Shown: positions 7,657-15,697 of the stretch, piece after piece
Numbering within the stretch: position 1 is the first letter of the stretch
How the letters are laid out: each line of letters opens with the position of its first letter
From: an uncultured Bacteroidales bacterium
GTDB lineage: Bacteria; Bacteroidota; Bacteroidia; Bacteroidales; F082
NCBI GenBank assembly: GCA_900318085.1
Contig: ONJF01000002.1
Span: 62,001 to 126,000 of the forward strand
Length of the DNA stretch: 64,000 bases
Reading direction: 5' to 3'
The notes under the pieces: model-generated
What the model was told of the DNA's origin: nothing
Database searches by the model: none
Seen by the model: only the letters and a program-made list of their open reading frames with translations
Position numbers and translations under genes: made by a program

Positions 7657-8496
7657 TCAAAACGGAATGAGTTGCGAGTCCTCCGAACAGTCGATGTTGA
7701 GTTGCGGATGGCCTTTGTAATATAGGGTAGAGGCTTCGGTTAGTGTGCCTTCCATGTGGTCACTGACATTAACCGTGGCTTCGGAAGCGCCTGAGAGGTC
7801 GACATGCATGTCGCCGACTTCGGTTTGCACCATGTTCACCAGGCTGGCATCCTGTAACTGGATCATGCCATAAGGAGCAGCACCGCCAAAAGTGATGAGA
7901 CGGGAGGCACCGCTCAAGTTGGCAACGAGATGGAATTGCATGTCGAAAGTGCCTTTGCAGGTAGAGGCGTCGCTCATCTTCACCTCGCCATTCGTGCTAG
8001 CGAGGTTGAAGCCCAAGAACTGCGAGGCATCTTCAATGACCACTATGCATTCGTGTCCCGAATAGTTCAAGCCAGTGCATACCGATGCATCTTCCAAATG
8101 GAGAATCAGGCTGTCGCTCGTAGCGGAGAATTGTCCGGTAAAACTCAATTGTGAGGCGTCTTCTGCTTCGATTTTTTCGATTTTGTTTGTGTGTACGGTG
8201 GCGCGGAATTCGGAGTTGATGACGGGACGCACATTGCCCGCAAACCCTATCTCGAGCTGGTTACCATTCATCTTGGTCTTCAGGTAGGGCTCCAGATAGG
8301 CGGAGAATTCAAGTTCCACATAGGTACTGCTGTCTGCTATCACATTTACTTGCCAGGCATCGCCAACTTCAATCGCTCTAATGTCGGCGTTTTCGAGAAC
8401 GGTCTTTTGCATCAAGGTCATGTCGACCTCTTTTTTGCAGGAAGATGCGAAGCAGAGTGCCACGCAAAGGAGAAGTAAGGGCTTATTTACTTTCAT
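7657..8496 (-). CDS. GIN-domain (DUF2807) lipoprotein
   Basis: From the ATG at 8496 the protein has 279 residues with a lipoprotein signal (MKVNKPLLLLCVALCFASSC, Cys 20). The rest is the repetitive beta-solenoid pattern of the head GIN domain: VELEFSAYLEPYLKTKMNGN followed by many short D/S/A turns such as EDASQLSFTG, LEDASVCTG, SDASTCKGTF and SGASRLITFG. Such proteins are surface or periplasmic and often annotated as auto-transporter adhesin head domains, though adhesion is rarely shown. An in-frame ATG at 8514 is an alternative start. The gene is separated from rlmH by a repeat element and is probably a single transcription unit. Confidence 0.8.
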   Translation of the reverse strand: MKVNKPLLLLCVALCFASSCKKEVDMTLMQKTVLENADIRAIEVGDAWQVNVIADSSTYVELEFSAYLEPYLKTKMNGNQLEIGFAGNVRPVINSEFRATVHTNKIEKIEAEDASQLSFTGQFSATSDSLILHLEDASVCTGLNYSGHECIVVIEDASQFLGFNLASTNGEVKMSDASTCKGTFDMQFHLVANLSGASRLITFGGAAPYGMIQLQDASLVNMVQTEVGDMHVDLSGASEATVNVSDHMEGTLTEASTLYYKGHPQLNIDCSEDSQLIPF

Positions 8497-8510
8497 AGTT
8501 TCTTTTTTTA

Positions 8511-8656
8511 TCACAAAACCATCAAAACTTTAACTGAGGTTGTGGAAAGCATGCCCGTCATTCCGAACTTGATTCGGAATGGCTGCTTCCCGGCGGCAAG
8601 CGGTTGCGTGCCGCCAGCCTTACAAATGAGGTTTTGCGTGTTTTGTATGTTTTGTG
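8511..8656. repeat. Family F repeat element, copy 1 (downstream of rlmH)
   Basis: The element has ACAAAAC-rich imperfect inverted ends (TCACAAAACC at 8511; TTTTGTGACA at 8650) and a core 8581-8616 identical over 36 bp to copy 2. The core holds the hairpin GGCGGCA...TGCCGCC. Within it, 8557-8580 is a palindrome of the GTCATTCC...CGGAAT family that sits where copy 2 has only a 4-base loop. Confidence 0.65.
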
Positions 8657-8684
8657 ACATAATAACGATGTTAGGGCTGAATTA

Positions 8685-9158
8685 TTATTGATGATGATAG
8701 GGCTCGCCTTTCAAAATCGTGAAAGCACGATAAAGCTGCTCGACGAAAATAAGCCGCACCATCTGGTGGCTGAAGGTCATGGGTGAGAGCGACATCTTGG
8801 CGTTGGCACGGTCGTAAACTTCTTGAGCGAAGCCATAAGGGCCTCCGATGATAAAAACGAGTCTTTTTGCGCCTGATGCCATCTGTTTTTCGAGGCTTTC
8901 GGAAAATTCTACCGAGGTGAACTGCTTGCCGTTTTCATCTAACAACACGACTTGGTCGCCAGGTTGCAATTGCTGCAGCAACAGGAAACTTTCGGCTTTC
9001 TTCTGCTGGTCTTCGGAGAGGGTCTTACGGTTGCGCGGATCAGGAATCTCCTTCATCTCAAACGAGACATAATGCCCTATGCGGCCCACGTATTTCTTGA
9101 TGCCGATGATGAGGTAATCCTCGTCTGTTTTCCCTATGACCAAAAGCAGAATTTTCAT
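8685..9158 (-). CDS. rlmH: 23S rRNA (pseudouridine1915-N3)-methyltransferase
   Basis: The start at 9158 gives MKILLLVIGKTDEDYL and 157 residues, the normal RlmH length. SPOUT-fold landmarks are present: the SAM-binding loop FIIGGPYGF at about 103-111, and the conserved C-terminus RLIFVEQLYRAFTILKGEPY ending HHQ. RlmH methylates N3 of pseudouridine 1915 in helix 69 of 23S rRNA. The gene is flanked on both sides by copies of a repeat element about 140 bp long and is therefore isolated from its neighbours transcriptionally or by recombination. Confidence 0.95.
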   Translation of the reverse strand: MKILLLVIGKTDEDYLIIGIKKYVGRIGHYVSFEMKEIPDPRNRKTLSEDQQKKAESFLLLQQLQPGDQVVLLDENGKQFTSVEFSESLEKQMASGAKRLVFIIGGPYGFAQEVYDRANAKMSLSPMTFSHQMVRLIFVEQLYRAFTILKGEPYHHQ

Positions 9159-9166
9159 TTTTTCTG

Positions 9167-9299
9167 TCACAAAACCCACAAAACTATCAAAACTTTTTTC
9201 TTGGGTCGGGGAAGCACGCCAACTGGCTGCTTCCCGGCGGCAAGCGGTTGCGTGCCGCCACTACTAAAATGAGGTTTTGTGGGTTTTGTATGTTTTGTA
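9167..9299. repeat. Family F repeat element, copy 2 (upstream of rlmH)
   Basis: The left end reads CACAAAACCCACAAAAC and the right end GTTTTGTGGGTTTTGTA, an inverted pair. The core 9225-9260 is identical to 8581-8616. An additional hairpin, GGGAAGC...GCTTCCC with loop AACT, precedes the core. Together with copy 1 it brackets rlmH. Confidence 0.65.
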
Positions 9300-9305
9300 A
9301 TTATA

Positions 9306-10253
9306 TTATAACTTTATGTTTTCTAATAGTTTATAAGCTTTATCGCGGTCTCGTTCCAATTGGATTTTCAACTCGTCCAGCCCGTCAAATTTCTCCTCGT
9401 CGCGGATGCGGTCAATAAAGCGTACATGGATCTGCTTGCCGTAGAGGTCGCCGTCGAAGTCGAACAGGTTGACCTCAATGATGGGGTTGTCCTCGCTGCG
9501 GTCGCCAATGGTGGGTCGGTGCCCGATGTTGGCCATGGCCTTGTAGGTCTTGCCTTCGTAGTCGACGAGACAGGCATACACGCCACGGTTGTTGATGAGC
9601 ATGTATTCTCTGGGTAACTCAAGGTTGGCAGTGGGGAAGCCCAAAGTCCTCCCAATCTTGTTGCCCACCACCACCTCGGCGGTAATGGCGTAAGTGTAAC
9701 CCAGGAGGCGGTTGGCGCCTTTCACATTGCCCACGGCCAAGGCGTTGCGGATCTTCGTTGAGCTGACTGCAATGTTTTCAACATCTTGGGCAGCAACGCG
9801 TTCCACCTTGAAATTGTATTTCTTCATCAGGTCGGTGAGAAGGTCGAAGTCACCCATACGGTTCTTGCCGAAGTGATGGTCATAGCCCACCACAATATAA
9901 GCGGGCTTGATATTGTCGATGATATAGTCCTTGATGAACACCTCGGAGGGCGTGCGCGAAAACTCTTTGGTGAAATTGATGATGACCACGTTGTCGATAC
10001 CGAACTCCTCGAATTTCTTGAGTTTTTCCTCGGGTGTACAAAGGAAACGCAGGTTGGAACTGTCGATGTTGAGCACCTGCCTCGGATGGGGGCTAAAAGT
10101 GACCACAACCGTCTCACCGCCAATGCCTTGTGCCAAGGCCTTCATCTTGTTGAAGATGGCCTGATGGCCAAGGTGGACGCCATCGAAGGTGCCGATGGTG
10201 ACCACGGCGTGGGGAATGTTTCGAGTTTCTATGATGTTTCGAAAGACTTTCAT
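9306..10253 (-). CDS. ribF: Bifunctional riboflavin kinase / FAD synthetase
   Basis: The 315-residue protein has the two standard domains. The N-terminal FAD synthetase (1-150) shows TIGTFDGVHLGHQAIF at 20-35 and VVGYDHHFGKNRMGD at about 120-134. The C-terminal riboflavin kinase (about 180-310) shows GNKIGRTLGFPTANLELP, the NRGVYACLVDYEGK strand pair, and a late RDEEKFDGLDELKIQLERD. It makes FMN from riboflavin and FAD from FMN in the cytosol. It is on the minus strand between asd and rlmH; a short inverted-repeat stretch separates it from asd. Confidence 0.95.
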   Translation of the reverse strand: MKVFRNIIETRNIPHAVVTIGTFDGVHLGHQAIFNKMKALAQGIGGETVVVTFSPHPRQVLNIDSSNLRFLCTPEEKLKKFEEFGIDNVVIINFTKEFSRTPSEVFIKDYIIDNIKPAYIVVGYDHHFGKNRMGDFDLLTDLMKKYNFKVERVAAQDVENIAVSSTKIRNALAVGNVKGANRLLGYTYAITAEVVVGNKIGRTLGFPTANLELPREYMLINNRGVYACLVDYEGKTYKAMANIGHRPTIGDRSEDNPIIEVNLFDFDGDLYGKQIHVRFIDRIRDEEKFDGLDELKIQLERDRDKAYKLLENIKL

Positions 10254-10256
10254 CTG

Positions 10257-10332
10257 TGAATGATGAATGCGGAATGATGAATGCGGAATGATGGGTCCGG
10301 TAGGTCATTCAGCATTCAGCATTCCGAATTCC
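10257..10332. repeat. Inverted and tandem GAATG-rich repeat between asd and ribF
   Basis: The left half repeats GATGAATGCGGAAT twice in tandem. The right half repeats CATTCAGCATTC and ends CCGAATT, roughly the inverse of the left half. It can fold as a long imperfect hairpin and fills the whole asd-ribF gap. Confidence 0.5.
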
Positions 10333-10335
10333 TAA

Positions 10336-11385
10336 TTAAACAAGTTTTGTTTCTATTAAGTATTTGGCGATTTGTACCGCGTTAGTTGCAGCGCCTTTGC
10401 GGATGTTGTCGCTGACAACCCAAAGGTTCAAGCCATTGGCGACGCTATAGTCGCGGCGGATGCGACCCACAAAGACTTCGTCCTTGTCGAAGGCATAGAG
10501 GGGCATGGGGTAGATGCTGTTGGCAGGGTCGTCCTTCACGATGACGCCAGGCATGGCCTCCAGCAGTTTGCGTACTTCGTCGATTTCAAATGGCCTTTCC
10601 GTTTCCACATTGACAGCCTCGCTATGGCCTCCCGTGACGGGTACGCGCGTAGCTGTGGCAGTGATGGCGATTTGGTCGTCACGCAAGATTTTGCGTGTTT
10701 CGTTCACCAGTTTCTCCTCCTCGGTGGTGTATCCGTTGTCGACGAAGTCGCCAGCCTGCGGGATGACATTATAGTAGATTTGATGCGGATAGGCAGGGGG
10801 GAATTGATAGACACCAGCAGGAAATGCACCTGCTCCTGCACCTGGCATACTGCTATAGGCAGATCGCCGAGCATCTTCTTCTCGACTGAGCTGATAGGCT
10901 CCTTTCACGCCGCTTCCGGTCACGCTTTGGTAAGTACTGATGACCAAGCGTTTGATGCCGTAGGCCTTATGGATGGGCGCCAAGGCCATCACCATTTGGA
11001 TGGTGGAGCAGTTGGGGTTGGCGATGATGTGCGTGTCCTTGGTGATGGTGTCGGCGTTGATCTCGGGGACAACCAAAGGCACATCTTTCTCCATGCGCCA
11101 GGCCGAGCTGTTGTCGACGACGAAGGTGCCCTGAGCAGCGAAACGCGGTGCATATTGTTTCGATGCCGATGCTCCCGCCGAGAAGATGGCGATGTCGGGG
11201 CGGGCAGCGATGGCATCGTCCACGCTGACCACTTTATGGGTCTTGCCTTGGAAAACGATTTCCTTGCCCACGGAGCGTTCCGAGGCGGCCACAATTAATT
11301 CGTCTATCCGAACTTTCTGTTCGTCAAGCACTTGAAGCATCTTCGAGCCGACCAAGCCGGTGGCTCCTACCACTGCGATTTTCAT
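10336..11385 (-). CDS. asd: Aspartate-semialdehyde dehydrogenase
   Basis: The start at 11385 is preceded by CTGGAGGAACAAAA, one of the few Shine-Dalgarno-like sites here, and gives MKIAVVGATGLVGSKML, the NADP-binding glycine motif. The protein has 349 residues. The active-site Cys lies in NPNCSTIQMVMAL (about 131-143), and catalytic-domain residues in GAGAGAFPAGVYQF and VPVTGGHSEAVNVE (substrate Arg and His region). It reduces aspartyl phosphate to aspartate semialdehyde for lysine, threonine and methionine synthesis and for diaminopimelate. No pathway partner is adjacent. Confidence 0.95.
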   Translation of the reverse strand: MKIAVVGATGLVGSKMLQVLDEQKVRIDELIVAASERSVGKEIVFQGKTHKVVSVDDAIAARPDIAIFSAGASASKQYAPRFAAQGTFVVDNSSAWRMEKDVPLVVPEINADTITKDTHIIANPNCSTIQMVMALAPIHKAYGIKRLVISTYQSVTGSGVKGAYQLSREEDARRSAYSSMPGAGAGAFPAGVYQFPPAYPHQIYYNVIPQAGDFVDNGYTTEEEKLVNETRKILRDDQIAITATATRVPVTGGHSEAVNVETERPFEIDEVRKLLEAMPGVIVKDDPANSIYPMPLYAFDKDEVFVGRIRRDYSVANGLNLWVVSDNIRKGAATNAVQIAKYLIETKLV

Positions 11386-11498
11386 TTTTGTTCCTCCAGA
11401 ATTATGCTGCAAAAATAGAGATTTTCTTTCATGTGTCGGTAAGTCATATCATTATTCTATGATGCTCCCAAAAGTGGCAAATAAATACATTTTTTCCC

Positions 11499-11525
11499 TT
11501 GTATTTTACATTTTTTCTACCTTTG
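11499..11525 (+). promoter_or_regulatory. Promoter for the porin gene
   Basis: TACCTTTG at 11518-11525 matches the TAnnTTTG -7 box. A TTG at 11499-11501, 16 bp upstream, may be the -33 element. The predicted start is near 11532, about 40 nt before the signal-peptide ATG at 11575. Confidence 0.5.
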
Positions 11526-11574
11526 CCTTTCGTAAAATGCAAATTCACCTATTTAATAACTAAAACTTTTCACA

Positions 11575-11721
11575 ATGAAAAAGACTGTATTAATGTTGGC
11601 CGCCCTCGTTTTGGGTTCAATGGCCTTCGCACAGAACGCCGACAAGAAACAAGCTGTCGACCAGTATGGCAACCATCTTGGTGTTCGAATCCAAGGAAAA
11701 AGACTACAAGTTCTGGTTTGA
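11575..11721 (+). pseudogene. Out-of-frame signal-peptide start of the porin
   Basis: An ATG at 11575 begins MKKTVLMLAALVLGSMAFAQ, a perfect signal peptide, and continues NADKKQAVDQYGNHLG before ending at TGA 11719. The porin body (from 11666) is in another frame. The two halves clearly belong together, so a single-base insertion or deletion near 11655-11700 separates them. It is either a real frameshift mutation or a sequence error. Confidence 0.7.
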
Positions 11722-12922
11722 CGCCAGAGTGCAGGTTGACTTCGGTCACTATTTCGGTGCCCAGGAATGGGCCGACCCGATTGGTTCAGGTGCCAGCATC
11801 CGTCGTGCACGCTTTGCTGCCAAGGCTCAAATCACACCTGATTGGTATGGTGAGATTGACATGGAACTCGCCAACGGTTCCTTCGAGCTGAAAGACGCTG
11901 TGGTTCGCTACAACGGTTTGAAGAACTGGCAGTTCACTGTCGGTAGCATGAAGCCCGACTTCACCATGTCGCGCAACACTTCTTCGCGTTACCTCATGTT
12001 CATGGAGCGCCCGATGGTGATCAACGCCTTTGCTCCCAGCCGTCACCTCGGTGTCTTCGCCAAATACACCAACAAGTATTTCTTCGGTAGCGCCAGCGTG
12101 CTCTTCCAGGAGATTGAAGGCCAAGAGACCCGCGACTTTGTTGAAGCCAACAACAAGGACTATGGCATGGACGAGGGCCTTTCCTATGTCGGTAAGGTCG
12201 TGGTTCGTCCTGTCAATGAAGCAGATTATGGTTTGCACATCGGTGGCGCTGTCATGTATGACGCTCCCAAGACTTCCGATGAGATGGGCGTGTATAGCGG
12301 TACCCGTTTCAGCTGCCGCAACACCACCAACATCAGCCGTAAGAAATACATCGACACCGATGATATCAAGAACACTCATCACAACCTCATCGCCACTGCC
12401 GAACTCGCCGGTCACTACAATGGCCTGCGTCTCGAAAGTGCCTGGGTGTCGGATTGGACCTACATGAAGCCTGAAGTCGGCATCGACAAGCCTTATCATT
12501 TCCAAGGTTGGTATGTGGAAGGTGCCTGCCTCCTCCTCGGTGGCAAGCAGAGCTACGACTCCGACGGTGCCAAGTTCAACCGCGTGCGCACTGGCCGCAG
12601 CTGGGGCGACATCGAACTCGTTGGCAAATATGAGTTCCTTGACATGAATGACTACGAAGGCCGTGGCGAGCAAGCCATCTACGGTGGTTCTGCCGAACTC
12701 TACGGTGCTGGTCTCAACTTCTACTTCTCCAAGAATGTGAAGATTGGTCTCAACTACCAATATGTCAATAATGACCGTTATGCCAATGGTAAGGGCAAAC
12801 TCTTTGTCGGTCTCGATGCCGATGGCAACCCGACCAAGGACTTCACCAAGGTCACTGCCGCCGATGGCCAAGCTGGTGTGAACTACCACATGTTGCTGGC
12901 TCGTTTCCAGGTCGCTTTCTAA
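11666..12922 (+). CDS. OprO/OprP-type outer-membrane porin, frameshifted at its N-terminus
   Basis: The reading frame encodes 418 residues of a 16-strand-type porin resembling phosphate-selective porins O and P: FWFDARVQVDFGHYFG near the start, ASIRRARFAAKAQITPDWYG, WQFTVGSMKPDFTMSRNTSS, and a last strand ending MLLARFQVAF with terminal Phe as expected for BAM recognition. The first in-frame ATG (11666) gives no signal peptide; the true signal peptide lies upstream in another frame (11575). As written, export would fail, so this is a pseudogene by frameshift or contains a one-base assembly error. A TAnnTTTG promoter precedes it. The solute is unknown; phosphate selectivity is not implied. Confidence 0.8.
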   Translation: MATILVFESKEKDYKFWFDARVQVDFGHYFGAQEWADPIGSGASIRRARFAAKAQITPDWYGEIDMELANGSFELKDAVVRYNGLKNWQFTVGSMKPDFTMSRNTSSRYLMFMERPMVINAFAPSRHLGVFAKYTNKYFFGSASVLFQEIEGQETRDFVEANNKDYGMDEGLSYVGKVVVRPVNEADYGLHIGGAVMYDAPKTSDEMGVYSGTRFSCRNTTNISRKKYIDTDDIKNTHHNLIATAELAGHYNGLRLESAWVSDWTYMKPEVGIDKPYHFQGWYVEGACLLLGGKQSYDSDGAKFNRVRTGRSWGDIELVGKYEFLDMNDYEGRGEQAIYGGSAELYGAGLNFYFSKNVKIGLNYQYVNNDRYANGKGKLFVGLDADGNPTKDFTKVTAADGQAGVNYHMLLARFQVAF

Positions 12923-12960
12923 TCCATCAAAATGTATAACCTTATAAAATTGAGAATAAT

Positions 12961-14217
12961 ATGAAGAAAATAATGTTTGTGGCTTTGGCTCTTTTGATGG
13001 GTCTTGCCTCTTGCGTCAAGGATAAGCAATATCCGGGTATCACCATTTCCAATGTTTCTTATACGCCTACGGCTGTCCAGGAGGAAACTCCGGTCACCGT
13101 GACGGCTACCATAACAAGTTTCAAGGAAATCCTTGAGGCCAAAGTGATTTATACAATCGATGAGGAAAGCTTGACCTTGGCAATGACGAAAGGTGCCGAT
13201 GACCTTTATAGCGCTGTTATCCCCGCCTATCCCGATGGAACGACGGTGAGTTTCTATGTTGAAGCCGATAATATTGAGGTTACGGCCGCTTCTCCCGTTA
13301 TGGAATATACCGTGGGTGCAGTCGCCGTCGACTACAGCGTTCTCCGTCTCAACGAACTGAACGGTAACGACAAGTTCATCGAAATCTATAATGCCGGTGC
13401 CGAAGCCATCAATCTGAATGGCGTTTATATCGAGAAGGACGGTGCCCAAAACTGGCTTGGCGACAACACGGTGAAGATCGATGCCGGTGCTTATCTCGTG
13501 CTCTATAGCGAAGATGTCACTCTCGACCATCCTGATGTCCCCGAAGCCCTGATCTTCCACAGCGGTCTCTCCGCCAAGAAGAACGTCCGCATCCAGCTCT
13601 TCACGCCTGCTGGTGTTTCCATTGACGACTTCAATCTGACCAATATCGACGCCAACGACCCGGCCTACATCCCGGCTCCTGCTTCCTACAGCCGTAATGC
13701 CGATGGCAAATGGTACTATGCCGATGCTACTCCAGGTGCTGTCAATGTTGACGGTACGGTTGCTCTTCTCGGTCTCGAAGGTGGTGACACCCCCGAGCCT
13801 CCGACTCCCGAAGAGCCCGATTACACCAACCTCGTCCTCAACGAGCTGAATGGCGACACCAAGTTCATCGAGATCTACAACAAGGGTAATGTTGACCTGC
13901 CGTTGGAAGGCATGTACATCATGAAGGATGACTATGTCGCCGGTGCCACCTGGACTGCCGACGCCTCTGTTGTCGCTCCCGCTGGCGGCTATGTGCTGCT
14001 TGGTCTGTCGGCCAAGAAGACCGTCCGTATCACCCTCTTCATGCCCGATGGCACGGTGAGAGACGAGTACACCAGAGGCACTGAATGGGGCCTGACCATC
14101 TCCAACGTGGCTCCTCAGTCGTTTGCCCGTACCCCCGACGGTGGTGACTGGAAGCTGGCCGACCCGACCCCGGGCGAAGCCAACCCCGCCGAAGGCGAAG
14201 ACATCCCGCAGGAATAA
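12961..14217 (+). CDS. Lipoprotein with two lamin-tail domains
   Basis: The 418-residue product has a lipoprotein signal (MKKIMFVALALLMGLASC, Cys 18). An N-terminal beta-rich region (about 25-115) is followed by two lamin-tail (LTD) domains: one from about 122 (LRLNELNGNDKFIEIYN) and one from about 293 (LVLNELNGDTKFIEIYN), joined by a PEPPTPEEP linker. Each ends with an ADPTPGEAN-like segment. LTDs are extracellular immunoglobulin-like folds in bacteria. It starts 38 bp after the porin, so both may be co-transcribed and sit in the outer membrane. The partner or ligand is unknown. Confidence 0.82.
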   Translation: MKKIMFVALALLMGLASCVKDKQYPGITISNVSYTPTAVQEETPVTVTATITSFKEILEAKVIYTIDEESLTLAMTKGADDLYSAVIPAYPDGTTVSFYVEADNIEVTAASPVMEYTVGAVAVDYSVLRLNELNGNDKFIEIYNAGAEAINLNGVYIEKDGAQNWLGDNTVKIDAGAYLVLYSEDVTLDHPDVPEALIFHSGLSAKKNVRIQLFTPAGVSIDDFNLTNIDANDPAYIPAPASYSRNADGKWYYADATPGAVNVDGTVALLGLEGGDTPEPPTPEEPDYTNLVLNELNGDTKFIEIYNKGNVDLPLEGMYIMKDDYVAGATWTADASVVAPAGGYVLLGLSAKKTVRITLFMPDGTVRDEYTRGTEWGLTISNVAPQSFARTPDGGDWKLADPTPGEANPAEGEDIPQE

Positions 14218-14227
14218 GGTGAGAATA

Positions 14228-14364
14228 TGAGATTCCTTTCGGGAATGGAGTTCTATTCATGAGTTATTAAGCGGCGGCTTGTAAAGCTAATACGACAGAA
14301 AGCCTGACCTGCCGCCGCCTTTTATACAAGTCAATCATTCTCCATTCCCCGAAGGGGAATCTCA
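14228..14364. repeat. Inverted-repeat element enclosing a GC-rich terminator-like hairpin
   Basis: The left end TGAGATTCC...GGGAATGGAG (14228-14250) and right end CTCCATTCCCC...GGGGAATCTCA (14340-14364) are inverted copies, each itself a small hairpin. Between them GCGGCGGC (14271-14278) pairs with GCCGCCGC (14311-14318), followed by CTTTTAT. This may terminate the lamin-tail lipoprotein transcript. Confidence 0.55.
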
Positions 14365-14408
14365 AACTTAAATTATTGAATTTTGAATTTTGAATCTTAA
14401 ATAACTCT

Positions 14409-15053
14409 ATGGCAAAAGAAGAAATGAAAATCGGCGAAGTGTCGAAGCCGAGATTTGAGTTCCGCTCCTTCGGACAGTGCTTCTGCGAGGCCCACAAACG
14501 CATGGCCCGCCTGTCGATGCCTGTCCCCGAGAAGGTTTGGGAGCGCCTAAGCGACGAGATCTACATCATCTCCCGCAAAAACGACATCAACAACACCAAG
14601 ATACGCGATGGCAAGATGGACATCAAGACCTTCGTGCAGAGCGTCGACGGCCTCGAGCAGTGGAATCCCCTCATGAAGGGCGAGTTCCCCATCAGCCGCG
14701 AGGTGCTCGAGAAGGAAGTATTCCCCGCTTTTATGGTCGAGATGCCCAAGCTGACCAAGGATACTTATACCTACGAAGAGTTTATCTCCATGGTGAAGGC
14801 CAACCCCGACCTGGCTGCCGTGCGCGTCCACAAGCGCCGCTTCGGCTACATGGTCAACGACACCATCTGCGAGTTTGGTGAGGTGCTCATCAACGGCGCC
14901 AAGGTGGTGACCATCAACTCCGAGTCGACCGAGATCGAGGACATCAAGAAGACCATCAAGGACTGCGGCCTCGAAGGTGTCGAAAACATCAACTATTTAC
15001 AGGCGATCAAGCGCGTCATCGGCATGTCCGACAAACCGCTTGCAAACGAATAA
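14409..15053 (+). CDS. Uncharacterised protein, possibly CYTH-like
   Basis: This 214-residue soluble protein has no signal peptide. No family is recognised with certainty. The pattern SDEIYIISRKNDINNTKIRD (about 48-67), then DIKTFVQSVDGLEQWNPLMK and VRVHKRRFGYMVNDTICEFG, alternates charged beta-strands as in the triphosphate tunnel (CYTH) fold, and the stop is only 6 bp before a clear CYTH gene. The pair is likely co-translated and may form a complex or share substrates such as triphosphate or polyphosphate. That link is inference from context and strand pattern only. Confidence 0.7.
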   Translation: MAKEEMKIGEVSKPRFEFRSFGQCFCEAHKRMARLSMPVPEKVWERLSDEIYIISRKNDINNTKIRDGKMDIKTFVQSVDGLEQWNPLMKGEFPISREVLEKEVFPAFMVEMPKLTKDTYTYEEFISMVKANPDLAAVRVHKRRFGYMVNDTICEFGEVLINGAKVVTINSESTEIEDIKKTIKDCGLEGVENINYLQAIKRVIGMSDKPLANE

Positions 15054-15059
15054 ACGACT

Positions 15060-15533
15060 ATGGCACAAGAGATTGAAAAAAAGTTTTTGGTAAAGGGTGA
15101 CTTCAAGGCCGAGGCTTTCAAGGCCACGCGCATCACCCAAGGCTATCTCAGCAGCGTGCCCGAGCGCACCGTCCGCGTGCGTGTGAAGGGCGACAAGGGC
15201 TTTATCACCATCAAGGGCATTGGCAACGCCTCTGGCGCCGCCCGCTTCGAGTGGGAGAAGGAAATCCCTGTCGAGGAGGTGCAACAACTCCTTGAAATCT
15301 GCGAGCCTGGTGTCATCGACAAGACCCGCTATCTCATCAAGAACACCGACGGCAAGCATACCTGGGAAGTCGATGAGTTCTATGGCGACAACGACGGCCT
15401 CATCGTCGCTGAAGTCGAGCTTACCGATGAGAACGAGCCCTTCGACAAGCCTGCCTGGCTCGGCGAAGAGGTCACCGGTGACCCCAAGTACTTCAATTCG
15501 ATGTTGATGAAGAATCCTTATAAGAACTGGTAA
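15060..15533 (+). CDS. CYTH-domain protein (triphosphate tunnel metalloenzyme)
   Basis: The 157-residue product begins MAQEIEKKFLVK, carrying the diagnostic ExExK motif (EIEKK) of CYTH enzymes. It also has RTVRVRVKGDKGFITIKG (about 36-53), FEWEKEIP, the acidic pair WEVDEF (about 103) and VAEVEL (about 118), which line the tunnel and bind metal. The family includes triphosphatases and related phosphoryl transferases; small bacterial members often hydrolyse inorganic triphosphate. It follows 14409-15053 by 6 bp. The fold assignment is firm, the substrate unknown. Confidence 0.88.
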   Translation: MAQEIEKKFLVKGDFKAEAFKATRITQGYLSSVPERTVRVRVKGDKGFITIKGIGNASGAARFEWEKEIPVEEVQQLLEICEPGVIDKTRYLIKNTDGKHTWEVDEFYGDNDGLIVAEVELTDENEPFDKPAWLGEEVTGDPKYFNSMLMKNPYKNW

Positions 15534-15543
15534 TAACCTAAAA

Positions 15544-15679
15544 GAGACTGGGTTGCGCAACCCTTAAGCCTTTGCCGTCATGGCGGAGACGCATCCGCCA
15601 TCTCCTAAGCGCGAAGACGACACTTTTCGCTTTAGGAGATTGCGGGTCAAGCCCGCAATGACGGTCAAGGCTCAGTCTC
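15544..15679. repeat. Nested multi-hairpin repeat element
   Basis: The outermost arms GAGACTG (15544-15550) and CAGTCTC (15673-15679) enclose GGGTTGCGCAACCC (15550-15563), a stem CCGTCAT (15575-15581)/ATGACGG (15658-15664) and three inner hairpins: TGGCGGA/TCCGCCA (15581-15600), TCTCCTAA/TTTAGGAGA (15601-15639) and TTGCGGG/CCCGCAA (15640-15658). The drawing is cloverleaf-like. It fills the gap between the CYTH gene and the transporter. Confidence 0.65.
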
Positions 15680-15697
15680 GACCAAAACAAAACTTCC

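Noticed and set aside
11786..12889. Minus-strand frame of 367 codons in the porin
   Set aside because: It is antisense to the porin; the peptide is a run of V, I, H and G without recognisable domains, whereas the plus strand gives a proper beta-barrel.
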